A DNA stretch of 5,546 nt from an uncultured Pirellula sp. Lineage in GTDB: Bacteria > Planctomycetota > Planctomycetia > Pirellulales > Pirellulaceae. The stretch lies in the NCBI GenBank assembly GCA_903837255.1, contig CAILTZ010000742.1, positions 1-5,546 of the forward strand. Reading direction: 5' to 3'. The notes beneath the pieces are model-generated. The model did no database searches. It was given only the letters and a program-made list of their open reading frames with translations, and was not told the origin of the DNA. Within the stretch, counting starts at the first letter, position 1. Every line of letters starts with the position of its first letter. The position numbers and the translations under genes are program-made. Positions 1 to 5,546 of this stretch are shown here, piece by piece.

Positions 1-2
1 GC

Positions 3-3000
3 CTCCACTCCCAGGACCCAGACGAACGCATGCCACCCGGGGAAACCAAAAAGAACCTCTCCCCAGCGCAAATCACGATTCTCGAGAAATGGATCGAATC
101 GGGAGCGAAGTACGAAAAGCACTGGGCCTTCGTCCCCCCCACACTCCCCCCAGCGATAACCGATCAACCCAACTCCAAAATTCCTCACCCAATCGATGCA
201 CTCGTCAGGGCGACGCTCGCACGAAACGACCTTTCGCCAACCCAGCAAGCCGACAAAGCCACCCTCTATCGTCGACTAAGCTTCGATCTCATCGGCCTGC
301 CACCATCGCCCGAAGACCTAGCGACCTATCTTTCCGACGACTCTCCGAACGCCTATGAAAACGCGGTCGATCGACTGCTCAATTCGCCTCACTACGGCGA
401 ACGTTGGGCTCGCAAATGGCTGGATCTGGCACGTTATGCAGACACCAACGGTTACGAAAAAGATCGAACACGCACCCTATGGCCCTACCGCGACTGGGTG
501 ATCAAATCCCTCAATCAAGATATGCCCTTCGATCAATTCTCGATCGAGCAAATCGCCGGCGACCTGTTACCTCATGCCACCCCAGAGCAACGCATCGCCA
601 CCGGCTTTCATCGCAATACCATGCTCAATGAAGAAGGTGGGATCGACCCGCTCGAATTCCGCTACAACGCCATGGTCGATCGTGTTGCAACCACCGGTGC
701 TACTTGGCTCGGTCTGACCCTTCAGTGCTGTCAGTGCCATACCCACAAGTACGATCCGATCCAGCATAGGGAGTACTTTTCCATGATGGCCTTCCTGAAC
801 AACGCCGACGAACCAGAGCTGGAAATCCCGAATCCAGACCAAGAACTCCAAACCGCAGCCCGATTGGCGAAAGCCGATGAACTTGTCGCATCGTTGCCAC
901 AGAAATGGCCTATCGCAGACCCCACCATCGACTGGGTGAGCTCCACTCCGACGCTATTGGCCGAACCAACGGAAAGCACCCGCGTCCTCGACGACCAATC
1001 GATGCTATTCCCCGCCCCCGGTCCCGAACGATCCACAGCAAACGTCGAGTTCGCTGGACTCCATGGCACCTTCACCCATATCCGTATCGAAGCCCTGACC
1101 GACGATTCTCTTCCCGGCAAAGGACCTGGCCGTACGGCTCACGGCAACTTTGTTCTCAGCGAAGTTGAGTTCTACCTCGCAGATAAGAAAATCAAACTTA
1201 CCGATCCGAGAGCAACCGCCGAACAACCCAGCTTCCCCGCGATCCATGCAATCGATGGCAACAACAATTCAGGTTGGGCGGTCCATATCGATGGCCAGGA
1301 TCTTCGCACCAACAAATCGCTCACGCTCCGCTTCGATCACCCGATCGACGCTCATGGGGACACCAAAGTAATCATCAAGCAACTCTTTGGCACTCACCAC
1401 ACCATCGGGCGATTAAAGATCAGTTTCGGCCAAGCCGTCGAAAGCGCCGTAGCAACGGAAACCAGTCGACAAGATGCGCTCGAGAAAGCATTCTCCGCGT
1501 GGTGCGAGCAGCAGAAAGCCACCACCGCAAACTGGCAAATTGTCAAGCCGACACACGCGACCTCGAATCTTCCACTCCTGAGCGTTCAACCCGATTCGAC
1601 GGTCTTCGTTTCCGGTGACATCACCAAAGCAGATACCTATCAACTGAACCTCGGGACACCACCACAAGCCATCACTGCGATCCGGCTAGAAGCACTTCCA
1701 GATCCGAGATTGCCCGCCCGCGGGCCCGGCATGGCATACTACGAAGGCCCCAAAGGGGACTTTTTGCTAGGCGAATTTCAACTCTTTGCCGACGGCCAAC
1801 CAGTCAAGATCGCCAAAGCCAGTCAGAGCTACGCTAAGAACACCTTCGGTTCTCAAGCCGAAGCCCAATATGCAATCGATGGAAACCCAGAGACGGGTTG
1901 GAGTTGCGCCGAAGGTCAGGGAAGGGCACACGAAGCTGTCTTCCAACTCGAGAAACCCCTGACCGCCTCGAACCTTCAACTCACCATGATGTTCGGGCGG
2001 CATTATGCTTGCTCCCTTGGGAAATTCCGGATCTCCCTCACCACGCAATCCGGTGACGTATTGGCGAGCAAAATCAGCTCTGAACTTCAATCGCTGATTC
2101 ACAAAGCAGATCGGTCCGAAGCGGAGACACAACGACTCAAAACCGAGTTCCTGCTCAACGCTCCTGAACTCGCGTCGTTGCACAAAGAAATCAATAACCT
2201 TCGTAGACCGCAAACCTTCTTGACTTCCCTCGTCCTTCAAGAGCGTCCAGCCGAGAACCCGCGAAAAACCTACATCCACAATCGTGGTGAATGGACTCAA
2301 CCCACCGAACCTGTCGATCCCGACGTGCTATCGGTCCTCAATCCACTCCCAACCGATGCCCCAAAAAACCGCTTAAGCTTTGCTCGCTGGCTCGTAAGTC
2401 GGGAAAATCCACTCACGGCGCGTGTCGTGGTCAATCGCACTTGGGCCTCCTTCTTCGGACGAGGAATTGTCAAAACTCTAGACGACTTCGGTTTCCAAGG
2501 CAGCCCGCCATCGGACCCCGAGCTCCTCGACTACCTCGCGGTCCAATTCATGGAGGATGGCTGGTCGTTGAAGAAGCTTCACCGATTCATCGTCACGAGC
2601 CAAACGTATAAGCAATCAAGCCACTCAAATGCGATTGGCCAGGAGAAGGATCCTGAAAACATTCTGCTTTGGCGAGGCCCGCGGATGAGACTCGATGCCG
2701 AAGAAGTACGCGACGCGGCTCTGAAATCTGCCGGGCTTTTGTCTGAGAAAATGTTCGGTCCAAGCGTGTTTCCACCTCAACCCCCAAGCGTTACAACCGA
2801 AGGAACCTACGGGGCTATGAACTGGGCGACTAGCCAAGGTGCCGATCGTTATCGCCGAAGCCTTTACACCTTTACCAAAAGGACCGCTCCCTTTGCTTTT
2901 GCGAATACCTTCGACGCACCTTCGGGTGAAGCATGTATCGTCCGTCGCGACAAATCCAATACGCCTCTGCAAGCATTGACCATGCTCAACGATGTGATCA

Positions 3001-3290
3001 TCATGGAAGCCGCACAAGCCCTCGGCAAATACTTAATGCGCTACGAAGGAACACCCGAACAACGGATCAACCAAGCGTTCGTCCGATGCTTCTCTCGTCC
3101 CGCTACACCTACCGAAGTCACTGCAGTACTCGACTTTTACCAAAAACAGGTCCAGCGTTTTACCATCGCTCCGGAATCCGCAAAAGCGATCTCCGTGGGT
3201 GAACCACCTGAGTCAAGCATCTCTTGTGCAGCGTGGACCCTCGTTGGACGCGCTTTGATGAACATGGACGAATTCGTCACGAAACGCTAA
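3..3290 (+). CDS. PSCyt1(end)-PSCyt2/DUF1549-PSD1/DUF1553 planctomycete cytochrome-type protein, 5' partial
   Basis: Large exported-type protein of a planctomycete family with no settled biochemical role; 1095 residues are visible. The frame is open to the window edge and reads DPDERMPPG across the first ATG (position 30). That is the conserved end of the PSCyt1 haem domain, so this ATG is an internal Met and the start lies upstream. Numbering from that Met: PSCyt1 tail to about 27 and then HWAFVPP; PSCyt2 (DUF1549) about 53-262, with [33 protein letters not shown] and a CCQCH haem-c type motif at 233-237; two related discoidin-like modules at about 338-468 and 537-677; PSD1 (DUF1553) about 781-1035, with [26 protein letters not shown] and [12 protein letters not shown]; then the usual [14 protein letters not shown] end. 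An export signal is expected in the missing part. Family assignment is firm; a redox or polysaccharide-related role is inference. Confidence 0.95.
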   Translation, partial: LHSQDPDERMPPGETKKNLSPAQITILEKWIESGAKYEKHWAFVPPTLPPAITDQPNSKIPHPIDALVRATLARNDLSPTQQADKATLYRRLSFDLIGLPPSPEDLATYLSDDSPNAYENAVDRLLNSPHYGERWARKWLDLARYADTNGYEKDRTRTLWPYRDWVIKSLNQDMPFDQFSIEQIAGDLLPHATPEQRIATGFHRNTMLNEEGGIDPLEFRYNAMVDRVATTGATWLGLTLQCCQCHTHKYDPIQHREYFSMMAFLNNADEPELEIPNPDQELQTAARLAKADELVASLPQKWPIADPTIDWVSSTPTLLAEPTESTRVLDDQSMLFPAPGPERSTANVEFAGLHGTFTHIRIEALTDDSLPGKGPGRTAHGNFVLSEVEFYLADKKIKLTDPRATAEQPSFPAIHAIDGNNNSGWAVHIDGQDLRTNKSLTLRFDHPIDAHGDTKVIIKQLFGTHHTIGRLKISFGQAVESAVATETSRQDALEKAFSAWCEQQKATTANWQIVKPTHATSNLPLLSVQPDSTVFVSGDITKADTYQLNLGTPPQAITAIRLEALPDPRLPARGPGMAYYEGPKGDFLLGEFQLFADGQPVKIAKASQSYAKNTFGSQAEAQYAIDGNPETGWSCAEGQGRAHEAVFQLEKPLTASNLQLTMMFGRHYACSLGKFRISLTTQSGDVLASKISSELQSLIHKADRSEAETQRLKTEFLLNAPELASLHKEINNLRRPQTFLTSLVLQERPAENPRKTYIHNRGEWTQPTEPVDPDVLSVLNPLPTDAPKNRLSFARWLVSRENPLTARVVVNRTWASFFGRGIVKTLDDFGFQGSPPSDPELLDYLAVQFMEDGWSLKKLHRFIVTSQTYKQSSHSNAIGQEKDPENILLWRGPRMRLDAEEVRDAALKSAGLLSEKMFGPSVFPPQPPSVTTEGTYGAMNWATSQGADRYRRSLYTFTKRTAPFAFANTFDAPSGEACIVRRDKSNTPLQALTMLNDVIIMEAAQALGKYLMRYEGTPEQRINQAFVRCFSRPATPTEVTAVLDFYQKQVQRFTIAPESAKAISVGEPPESSISCAAWTLVGRALMNMDEFVTKR
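1041..1433 (+). other. First discoidin-like module inside the PSCyt/PSD1 protein
   Basis: About 130 residues (roughly 338-468 counted from the Met at position 30) lie between PSCyt2 and PSD1. The order of motifs is HIRIEAL, GPGR (365-368), [15 protein letters not shown] (from 407) followed by SGW, and a closing beta-rich stretch ending in GRLKISF. The same order recurs 200 residues later. The AIDGN..GW signature and beta-strand pattern resemble F5/8 type C (galactose-binding-like) domains, which usually bind glycans. Fold and ligand are inferred from the motif pattern only. Confidence 0.6.
1638..2060 (+). other. Second discoidin-like module inside the PSCyt/PSD1 protein
   Basis: About 140 residues (roughly 537-677) repeat the motif order of the first module: AIRLEAL, GPGM (565-568), [19 protein letters not shown] (from 615) followed by TGWS, and a closing GKFRISL. 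The two copies are clearly related but well diverged, so the duplication is old or was inherited with the family. This copy has a longer insertion between the GPG and GDF motifs (AYYEGPK). Binding of a carbohydrate is inferred. Confidence 0.6.
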
Positions 3291-3292
3291 TC

Positions 3293-3296
3293 AAGG
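3293..3296 (+). promoter_or_regulatory. Weak Shine-Dalgarno-like AAGG before the DUF1501 gene
   Basis: AAGG lies 12 bases upstream of the ATG at 3309, inside the 18-base gap between the two genes. It is short and somewhat far from the start. Planctomycete genes often lack a clear ribosome site, and translational coupling to the upstream gene is equally likely. Confidence 0.3.
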
Positions 3297-3308
3297 CCAT
3301 CACTCGCT

Positions 3309-4757
3309 ATGAACCCTATACAACGTTCGTGCCTCGAAGTCACCCGCCGCCATTTCCTTCGCGATTGCGGAATCGGTACCGGAAAGTTAGCCCTCGCAGG
3401 CTTGCTCACCAACGAACTTCACGCTGCACCATCCCCCCCGCAAGCCAGCAGTTATGTCGATCCTTTGGCTCCTCGCGATCCCCACTTTCCAGGCAAAGCC
3501 AAAGCCGTCATCCACTTGTTCATGGCCGGTGCTCCGAGCCATCTGGAACTCTTCGACAATAAACCAGCCCTCACCGAAATGGACGGCAAGCCGCTTCCGG
3601 CCTCGGTGACCGAAGGTCAACGGCTCGCGTTTATCCGCTCCGATGCAGCGGTCATGGGGCCGCAATTCAAGTTCGCTCGACACGGACAATCGGGCATGGA
3701 GATCTCAGAAGCCTTACCCTACCTCTCCAAGATCACCGATGACATCTGTTTGATTCGATCCTGCTATACCGATCAATTCAATCACGCGCCAGCCCAGACC
3801 TTTTTCCAAACAGGTTTTGCTGTACCAGGACGCCCAAGCTTCGGATCGTGGGTCACCTACGGCTTAGGGTGCGTCACAAAGGATCTTCCAGCTTTTGTCG
3901 TTCTGAGTACCGGTAGCGGTATCAGTGGCGGTAGCGGACTATGGTCAAGCGGCTTTCTGCCAAGCATCTACACCGGAGTGAGATTCCGAAACCAAGGCGA
4001 TCCAATCCTAAATGTGACCAACCCAGTCGGGATCGACCAAACGCTACAGCGAGAGACGATTGACCTAGTTAGCAATCTCAGTCGCATGCAATTCGAGGAA
4101 TCGAAAGACCCCGAAATCACAACGCGGCTAGCCAACTACGAAATGGCCTTCCGCATGCAATCCTCCGCGCCGGAACTGATGGACCTAAGCAGCGAATCGA
4201 AGGCCACGCTTGATCTCTACGGCTGCGATCCGGCCACCCCATCCTTCGCACGAGCTTGCCTGCTTGCCCGCCGCATGATCGAACGAGGCGTCCGTTTCGT
4301 GAATATCTTCCATGAAGGCTGGGATGCGCATAGCGATGTCGTCGGAAACCACCGTGGAAATTGCAAAACAACGGATCAAGCCAGCGCCGCTTTAGTCACC
4401 GATCTCAAAGAACGAGGACTGCTCGACGAAACCCTAGTGATCTGGGGTGGCGAATTCGGACGCACTCCCATGGTCGAAAGCAACGCAGCCCTCGGACGCT
4501 CGCGTGGGCGTGACCACCACCCGAAAGCCTACAGCATGTGGCTCGCAGGGGGCGGTATTAAATCGGGAATCACCCACGGAGCTACCGATGAACTCGGATA
4601 CAACATCATCGACAAGCCTGTCCATGTGCACGACATCCAAGCCACGCTGCTCCATTGCCTGGGCTTCGACCACGAACGACTCACGTACCGAGCCCAAGGT
4701 CGCGACTACCGTTTGACCGATGTCCACGGAAAACTCGTCAACGAACTCCTTGCGTAA
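3309..4757 (+). CDS. DUF1501 (alkaline phosphatase superfamily) protein with Tat signal peptide
   Basis: Complete 482-residue member of the DUF1501 family, of normal family length. The N-terminus carries a twin-arginine signal: TRRHFLR at 12-18 (Tat consensus S/T-RR-x-FLK), then GIGTGKLALAGLL and a likely signal peptidase site near LHA (39). The mature domain starts with VIHLFMAGAPSHLELFD (67-83) and continues with NHAPAQTF (158-165) and PGRPSFGSWVTYGLG (173-187). Candidate metal or active-site residues in the C-terminal half are HEGWDAH (335-341), GGEFGRTP (E382) and GRDHHP (D402, H403, H404), spaced as in alkaline phosphatase/sulfatase-like enzymes. The C-terminus has the usual HVHDIQATLLHCLGFDH and the Y-RAQGRDYRLTDVHG segment. 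The start is fixed by the signal peptide and the 18-base gap after the PSCyt/PSD1 gene. These two families are commonly paired in planctomycetes. Export as a folded, perhaps metal-loaded protein is inferred; no substrate can be named. Confidence 0.96.
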   Translation: MNPIQRSCLEVTRRHFLRDCGIGTGKLALAGLLTNELHAAPSPPQASSYVDPLAPRDPHFPGKAKAVIHLFMAGAPSHLELFDNKPALTEMDGKPLPASVTEGQRLAFIRSDAAVMGPQFKFARHGQSGMEISEALPYLSKITDDICLIRSCYTDQFNHAPAQTFFQTGFAVPGRPSFGSWVTYGLGCVTKDLPAFVVLSTGSGISGGSGLWSSGFLPSIYTGVRFRNQGDPILNVTNPVGIDQTLQRETIDLVSNLSRMQFEESKDPEITTRLANYEMAFRMQSSAPELMDLSSESKATLDLYGCDPATPSFARACLLARRMIERGVRFVNIFHEGWDAHSDVVGNHRGNCKTTDQASAALVTDLKERGLLDETLVIWGGEFGRTPMVESNAALGRSRGRDHHPKAYSMWLAGGGIKSGITHGATDELGYNIIDKPVHVHDIQATLLHCLGFDHERLTYRAQGRDYRLTDVHGKLVNELLA

Positions 4758-4797
4758 ACCAATCAATCCCTTCTTGATCGGAAACAGGGTGTTGCTT

Positions 4798-4831
4798 GAG
4801 TACCCGGGGACAGTCCCCGCGTTTTTTGCCA
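4798..4831 (+). repeat. Dispersed repeat, copy 1 (intact hairpin plus T6)
   Basis: A 34-base element starts GAGTACCCGGGG and ends in the core AGTCCCCGCGTTTTTTG plus CCA. It matches the element at 5263-5295 in the same orientation at 30 of 34 aligned columns (three substitutions and one gap), including 17 identical bases in a row. Its inverted repeat GGGGAC-A-GTCCCC is perfect in this copy. It probably belongs to a family of intergenic repeats in the host genome, which one window cannot prove. Confidence 0.75.
4805..4827 (+). terminator. Probable intrinsic terminator of the two-gene operon
   Basis: A six-pair, GC-rich stem (CGGGGA with TCCCCG, loop CAG) is followed after two bases by six T residues. 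It begins 47 bases after the DUF1501 stop codon, a sensible place for a rho-independent terminator. The stem is short, and the hairpin is part of a repeat with a second copy nearby, so termination is likely but not certain. Confidence 0.5.
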
Positions 4832-4877
4832 ATAGACACTCATATTCGCTAATAGAGAACTCCCCAGACCCGCTTGG

Positions 4878-4937
4878 CTCCCCTTCTCCACCGGGGCCTT
4901 GGCCGGGGGAGAAAGGGGCGGGGGGGATGAGGGGGCC
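4878..4937 (+). repeat. REP-like imperfect palindrome with G-rich tail
   Basis: CCCCTTCTCC (4880-4889) pairs with GGAGAAAGGGG (4908-4918) with one bulged A. The stem continues through CC/GG and a GGC/GCC pairing around a CTTG loop, with a small mismatch and a two-base bulge. The hairpin is followed by a run of G-rich sequence ending GATGAGGGGGCC. The architecture resembles the REP-type intergenic palindromes found in many bacterial genomes. It lies about 120 bases after the DUF1501 stop codon. It could affect mRNA 3' ends or be a non-autonomous mobile palindrome; the sequence does not decide between these. Confidence 0.6.
4905..4935 (+). other. G-quadruplex motif
   Basis: Four G-runs of 5, 4, 7 and 5 bases are separated by loops of 5 (AGAAA), 1 (C) and 4 (ATGA) bases. 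This satisfies the canonical G3+N1-7 pattern with room for four tetrads. Its first two G-runs are also the 3' arm of the REP-like hairpin, so the two folds exclude each other. Folding in the cell is not shown. Confidence 0.55.
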
Positions 4938-4957
4938 GACCGCGCGTAAGGCTGTTT
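4936..4957 (+). repeat. Short direct repeat, copy A
   Basis: CCGACCGCG (4936-4944) is followed closely by AGGCTGTTT (4949-4957). The same two 9-mers occur in the same order at 5095-5103 and 5125-5133, where 21 bases separate them instead of 4. A single shared 9-mer would be unremarkable here; two in the same order suggest a diverged duplication. Confidence 0.35.
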
Positions 4958-4963
4958 AGATTG

Positions 4964-4988
4964 TCGATGATTTCTTCGAAGTCATCGG
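4964..4988. repeat. Strong perfect hairpin
   Basis: CGATGATTTC (4965-4974) pairs with GAAGTCATCG (4978-4987) around a TTC triloop: nine Watson-Crick pairs and one T-G wobble, with a further possible T-G pair at the ends. No T-run follows, so it is not a standard terminator. On the minus strand the same bases read as the acidic peptide DDFEEIID, so the symmetry could be a by-product of coding sequence. Confidence 0.5.
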
Positions 4989-5094
4989 GCTGCTTGGCTG
5001 CTTCCGTAGGGTTCGTGGAGCGGTCGTCTATCAAGCATTCAAACACCGCACAAATAACCAAACGACCCTACCAAGTCAAAACACCCGGATCCAA

Positions 5095-5133
5095 CCGACC
5101 GCGGAACGTACCATCGCGCATGGTAGGCTGTTT
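5095..5133 (+). repeat. Short direct repeat, copy B with inserted hairpin
   Basis: The 9-mers CCGACCGCG and AGGCTGTTT recur in the same order as in 4936-4957, but here most of a TACCAT-CGCGC-ATGGTA hairpin (5109-5125) lies between them. The longer spacing looks like insertion of a hairpin in this copy or its loss from the other. Confidence 0.35.
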
Positions 5134-5168
5134 GGCTTCAGCCCGTAGGGCGGGGAGCCAGAGGCTCC
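5109..5168. repeat. Cluster of three small hairpins
   Basis: Three perfect inverted repeats lie in 60 bases: TACCAT/ATGGTA with a 5-base loop (5109-5125), GCCC/GGGC with loop GTA (5141-5151), and GGAGCC/GGCTCC with loop AGA (5154-5168). None is followed by a T-run. The clustering in a gene-free region suggests a repeat element or a structured RNA. No known RNA family was recognised. Confidence 0.45.
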
Positions 5169-5262
5169 AGAGAGTCGATGGGAGAGAGTGGATAGTAGAA
5201 AAATCAGATGCGGTTGATTTTGATTGGTGATTGTCGAGTGATGATCGCTGGTTTTCGAAGTG

Positions 5263-5295
5263 GAGTAGCCGGGAAAGTCCCCGCGTTTTTTGTCA
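5263..5295 (+). repeat. Dispersed repeat, copy 2 (decayed hairpin)
   Basis: This is the second copy of the element at 4798-4831, in the same orientation and starting 465 bases further on. Here the left arm reads GGGAA instead of GGGGAC, so only a four-pair stem (GGGA/TCCC) remains, although the CCCCGCG-T6-G core is unchanged. It is therefore a poorer terminator than copy 1. Confidence 0.75.
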
Positions 5296-5546
5296 GTTTT
5301 GAAAATCGGCATACCATCTGAATGTGAATAGTTCTGCTGTTCTTTCTCGATCCTGTGTTCGAATCTGACCTAAGAACCTCAGAAATGTTGGAAAGCCATT
5401 ATGTTTTTTGCGGTGGCGGAGTTCCGGAGCGCTAAAAGTAGGCTTTTGCGATCTTTTCAGTAATCATTTGCAGGTAGTGCAATAAGTGACACTGGGCGAT
5501 TCCCTGTCTCCTAATTAGCAAGAAAGAATCGTGGTCAGGTTAATCC

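Larger units (their letters stand above)
4758..5546. other. Gene-free, repeat-rich intergenic region
   Basis: No reading frame on either strand in these 789 bases looks like a conserved protein. The open frames that exist run through hairpins and repeats and have low-complexity or arginine/proline-rich translations. The content is, in order: terminator-like repeat, REP-like palindrome with G-runs, strong hairpin (4964-4988), A/C-rich stretch (about 5035-5095), three-hairpin cluster (5109-5168), purine-rich stretch (about 5168-5200), second copy of the terminator-like repeat, then about 250 bases of lower GC up to the window edge. Nothing clear was seen in that last part apart from a short possible coding remnant on the minus strand. 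Confidence 0.7.

Noticed and set aside
30..32. ATG at 30 as the start of the large gene
   Set aside because: The frame is open upstream and encodes the conserved DPDER part of PSCyt1 immediately before it, so this Met is internal.
567..1667. Several overlapping minus-strand open frames of 66-129 codons under the PSCyt/PSD1 gene
   Set aside because: They are shadows of a strongly conserved plus-strand gene. Their translations show no recognisable domain and no gene-like spacing.
3366..3371. Cysteine 20 in the DUF1501 signal peptide as a lipobox cysteine
   Set aside because: It follows directly after the RRHFLRD motif and before the hydrophobic stretch. There is no L-x-G/A-C pattern at the end of the hydrophobic region.
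3224..3562. Plus-strand open frame bridging the end of gene 1 and the start of gene 2
   Set aside because: It overlaps both conserved genes in another frame, including the Tat signal region, and its translation is arginine/serine/proline-rich without domain features.
5076..5312. Minus-strand open frame of 78 codons
   Set aside because: It runs through the second terminator-like repeat and the three-hairpin cluster. Its translation is what those repeats give by chance, with no domain.
5353..5372. GTTCGAATC, a tRNA T-loop-like string
   Set aside because: The flanking bases do not form a five-pair T-stem, and no acceptor, D or anticodon arm can be laid out around it.
5434..5447. AAAAG-TAGG-CTTTT hairpin as a terminator
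   Set aside because: The stem is only five mostly A-T pairs, the T-run is part of the stem, and no gene ends nearby.
4758..5546. CRISPR array or tandem repeat array
   Set aside because: Repeats are few, unevenly spaced and of different kinds. There are no regularly spaced identical repeats with unique spacers.

Overview
The window looks like chromosomal DNA from a member of the Planctomycetes, probably a Pirellula/Rhodopirellula-type lineage. The evidence is the gene families: a very large planctomycete cytochrome-type protein (PSCyt1 end, PSCyt2/DUF1549, PSD1/DUF1553) followed directly by a DUF1501 protein. Such pairs occur in many copies in planctomycete genomes and much less often elsewhere. 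The species cannot be fixed from this sequence.

Layout. Positions 3-3290 (+) hold the 3' part of the PSCyt/PSD1 gene. Its reading frame runs off the left edge, so the true start, any signal peptide and most of the first haem-binding domain lie outside the window. Positions 3309-4757 (+) hold a complete DUF1501 gene with a twin-arginine signal peptide. Only 18 bases separate the two, so they are very probably co-transcribed. Positions 4758-5546 contain no convincing gene. This stretch is packed with repeats and foldable DNA: a terminator-like hairpin with a T-run, a second decayed copy of the same 33-34 base element, a REP-like palindrome that overlaps a G-quadruplex motif, a strong hairpin at 4964-4988, and a cluster of three small hairpins at 5109-5168.

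How the genes may work together. The large protein carries a CxxCH haem-c type motif and two discoidin-like, probably glycan-binding, modules between its conserved domains. The DUF1501 protein belongs to the alkaline phosphatase/sulfatase superfamily and should be exported folded by the Tat system. A joint role outside the cytoplasm on a complex, perhaps sulfated, polysaccharide is a reasonable inference from family context, but the sequence does not demonstrate it.

No clearly new system is visible. The parts most worth a second look are the duplicated binding modules and the repeat-dense intergenic region.
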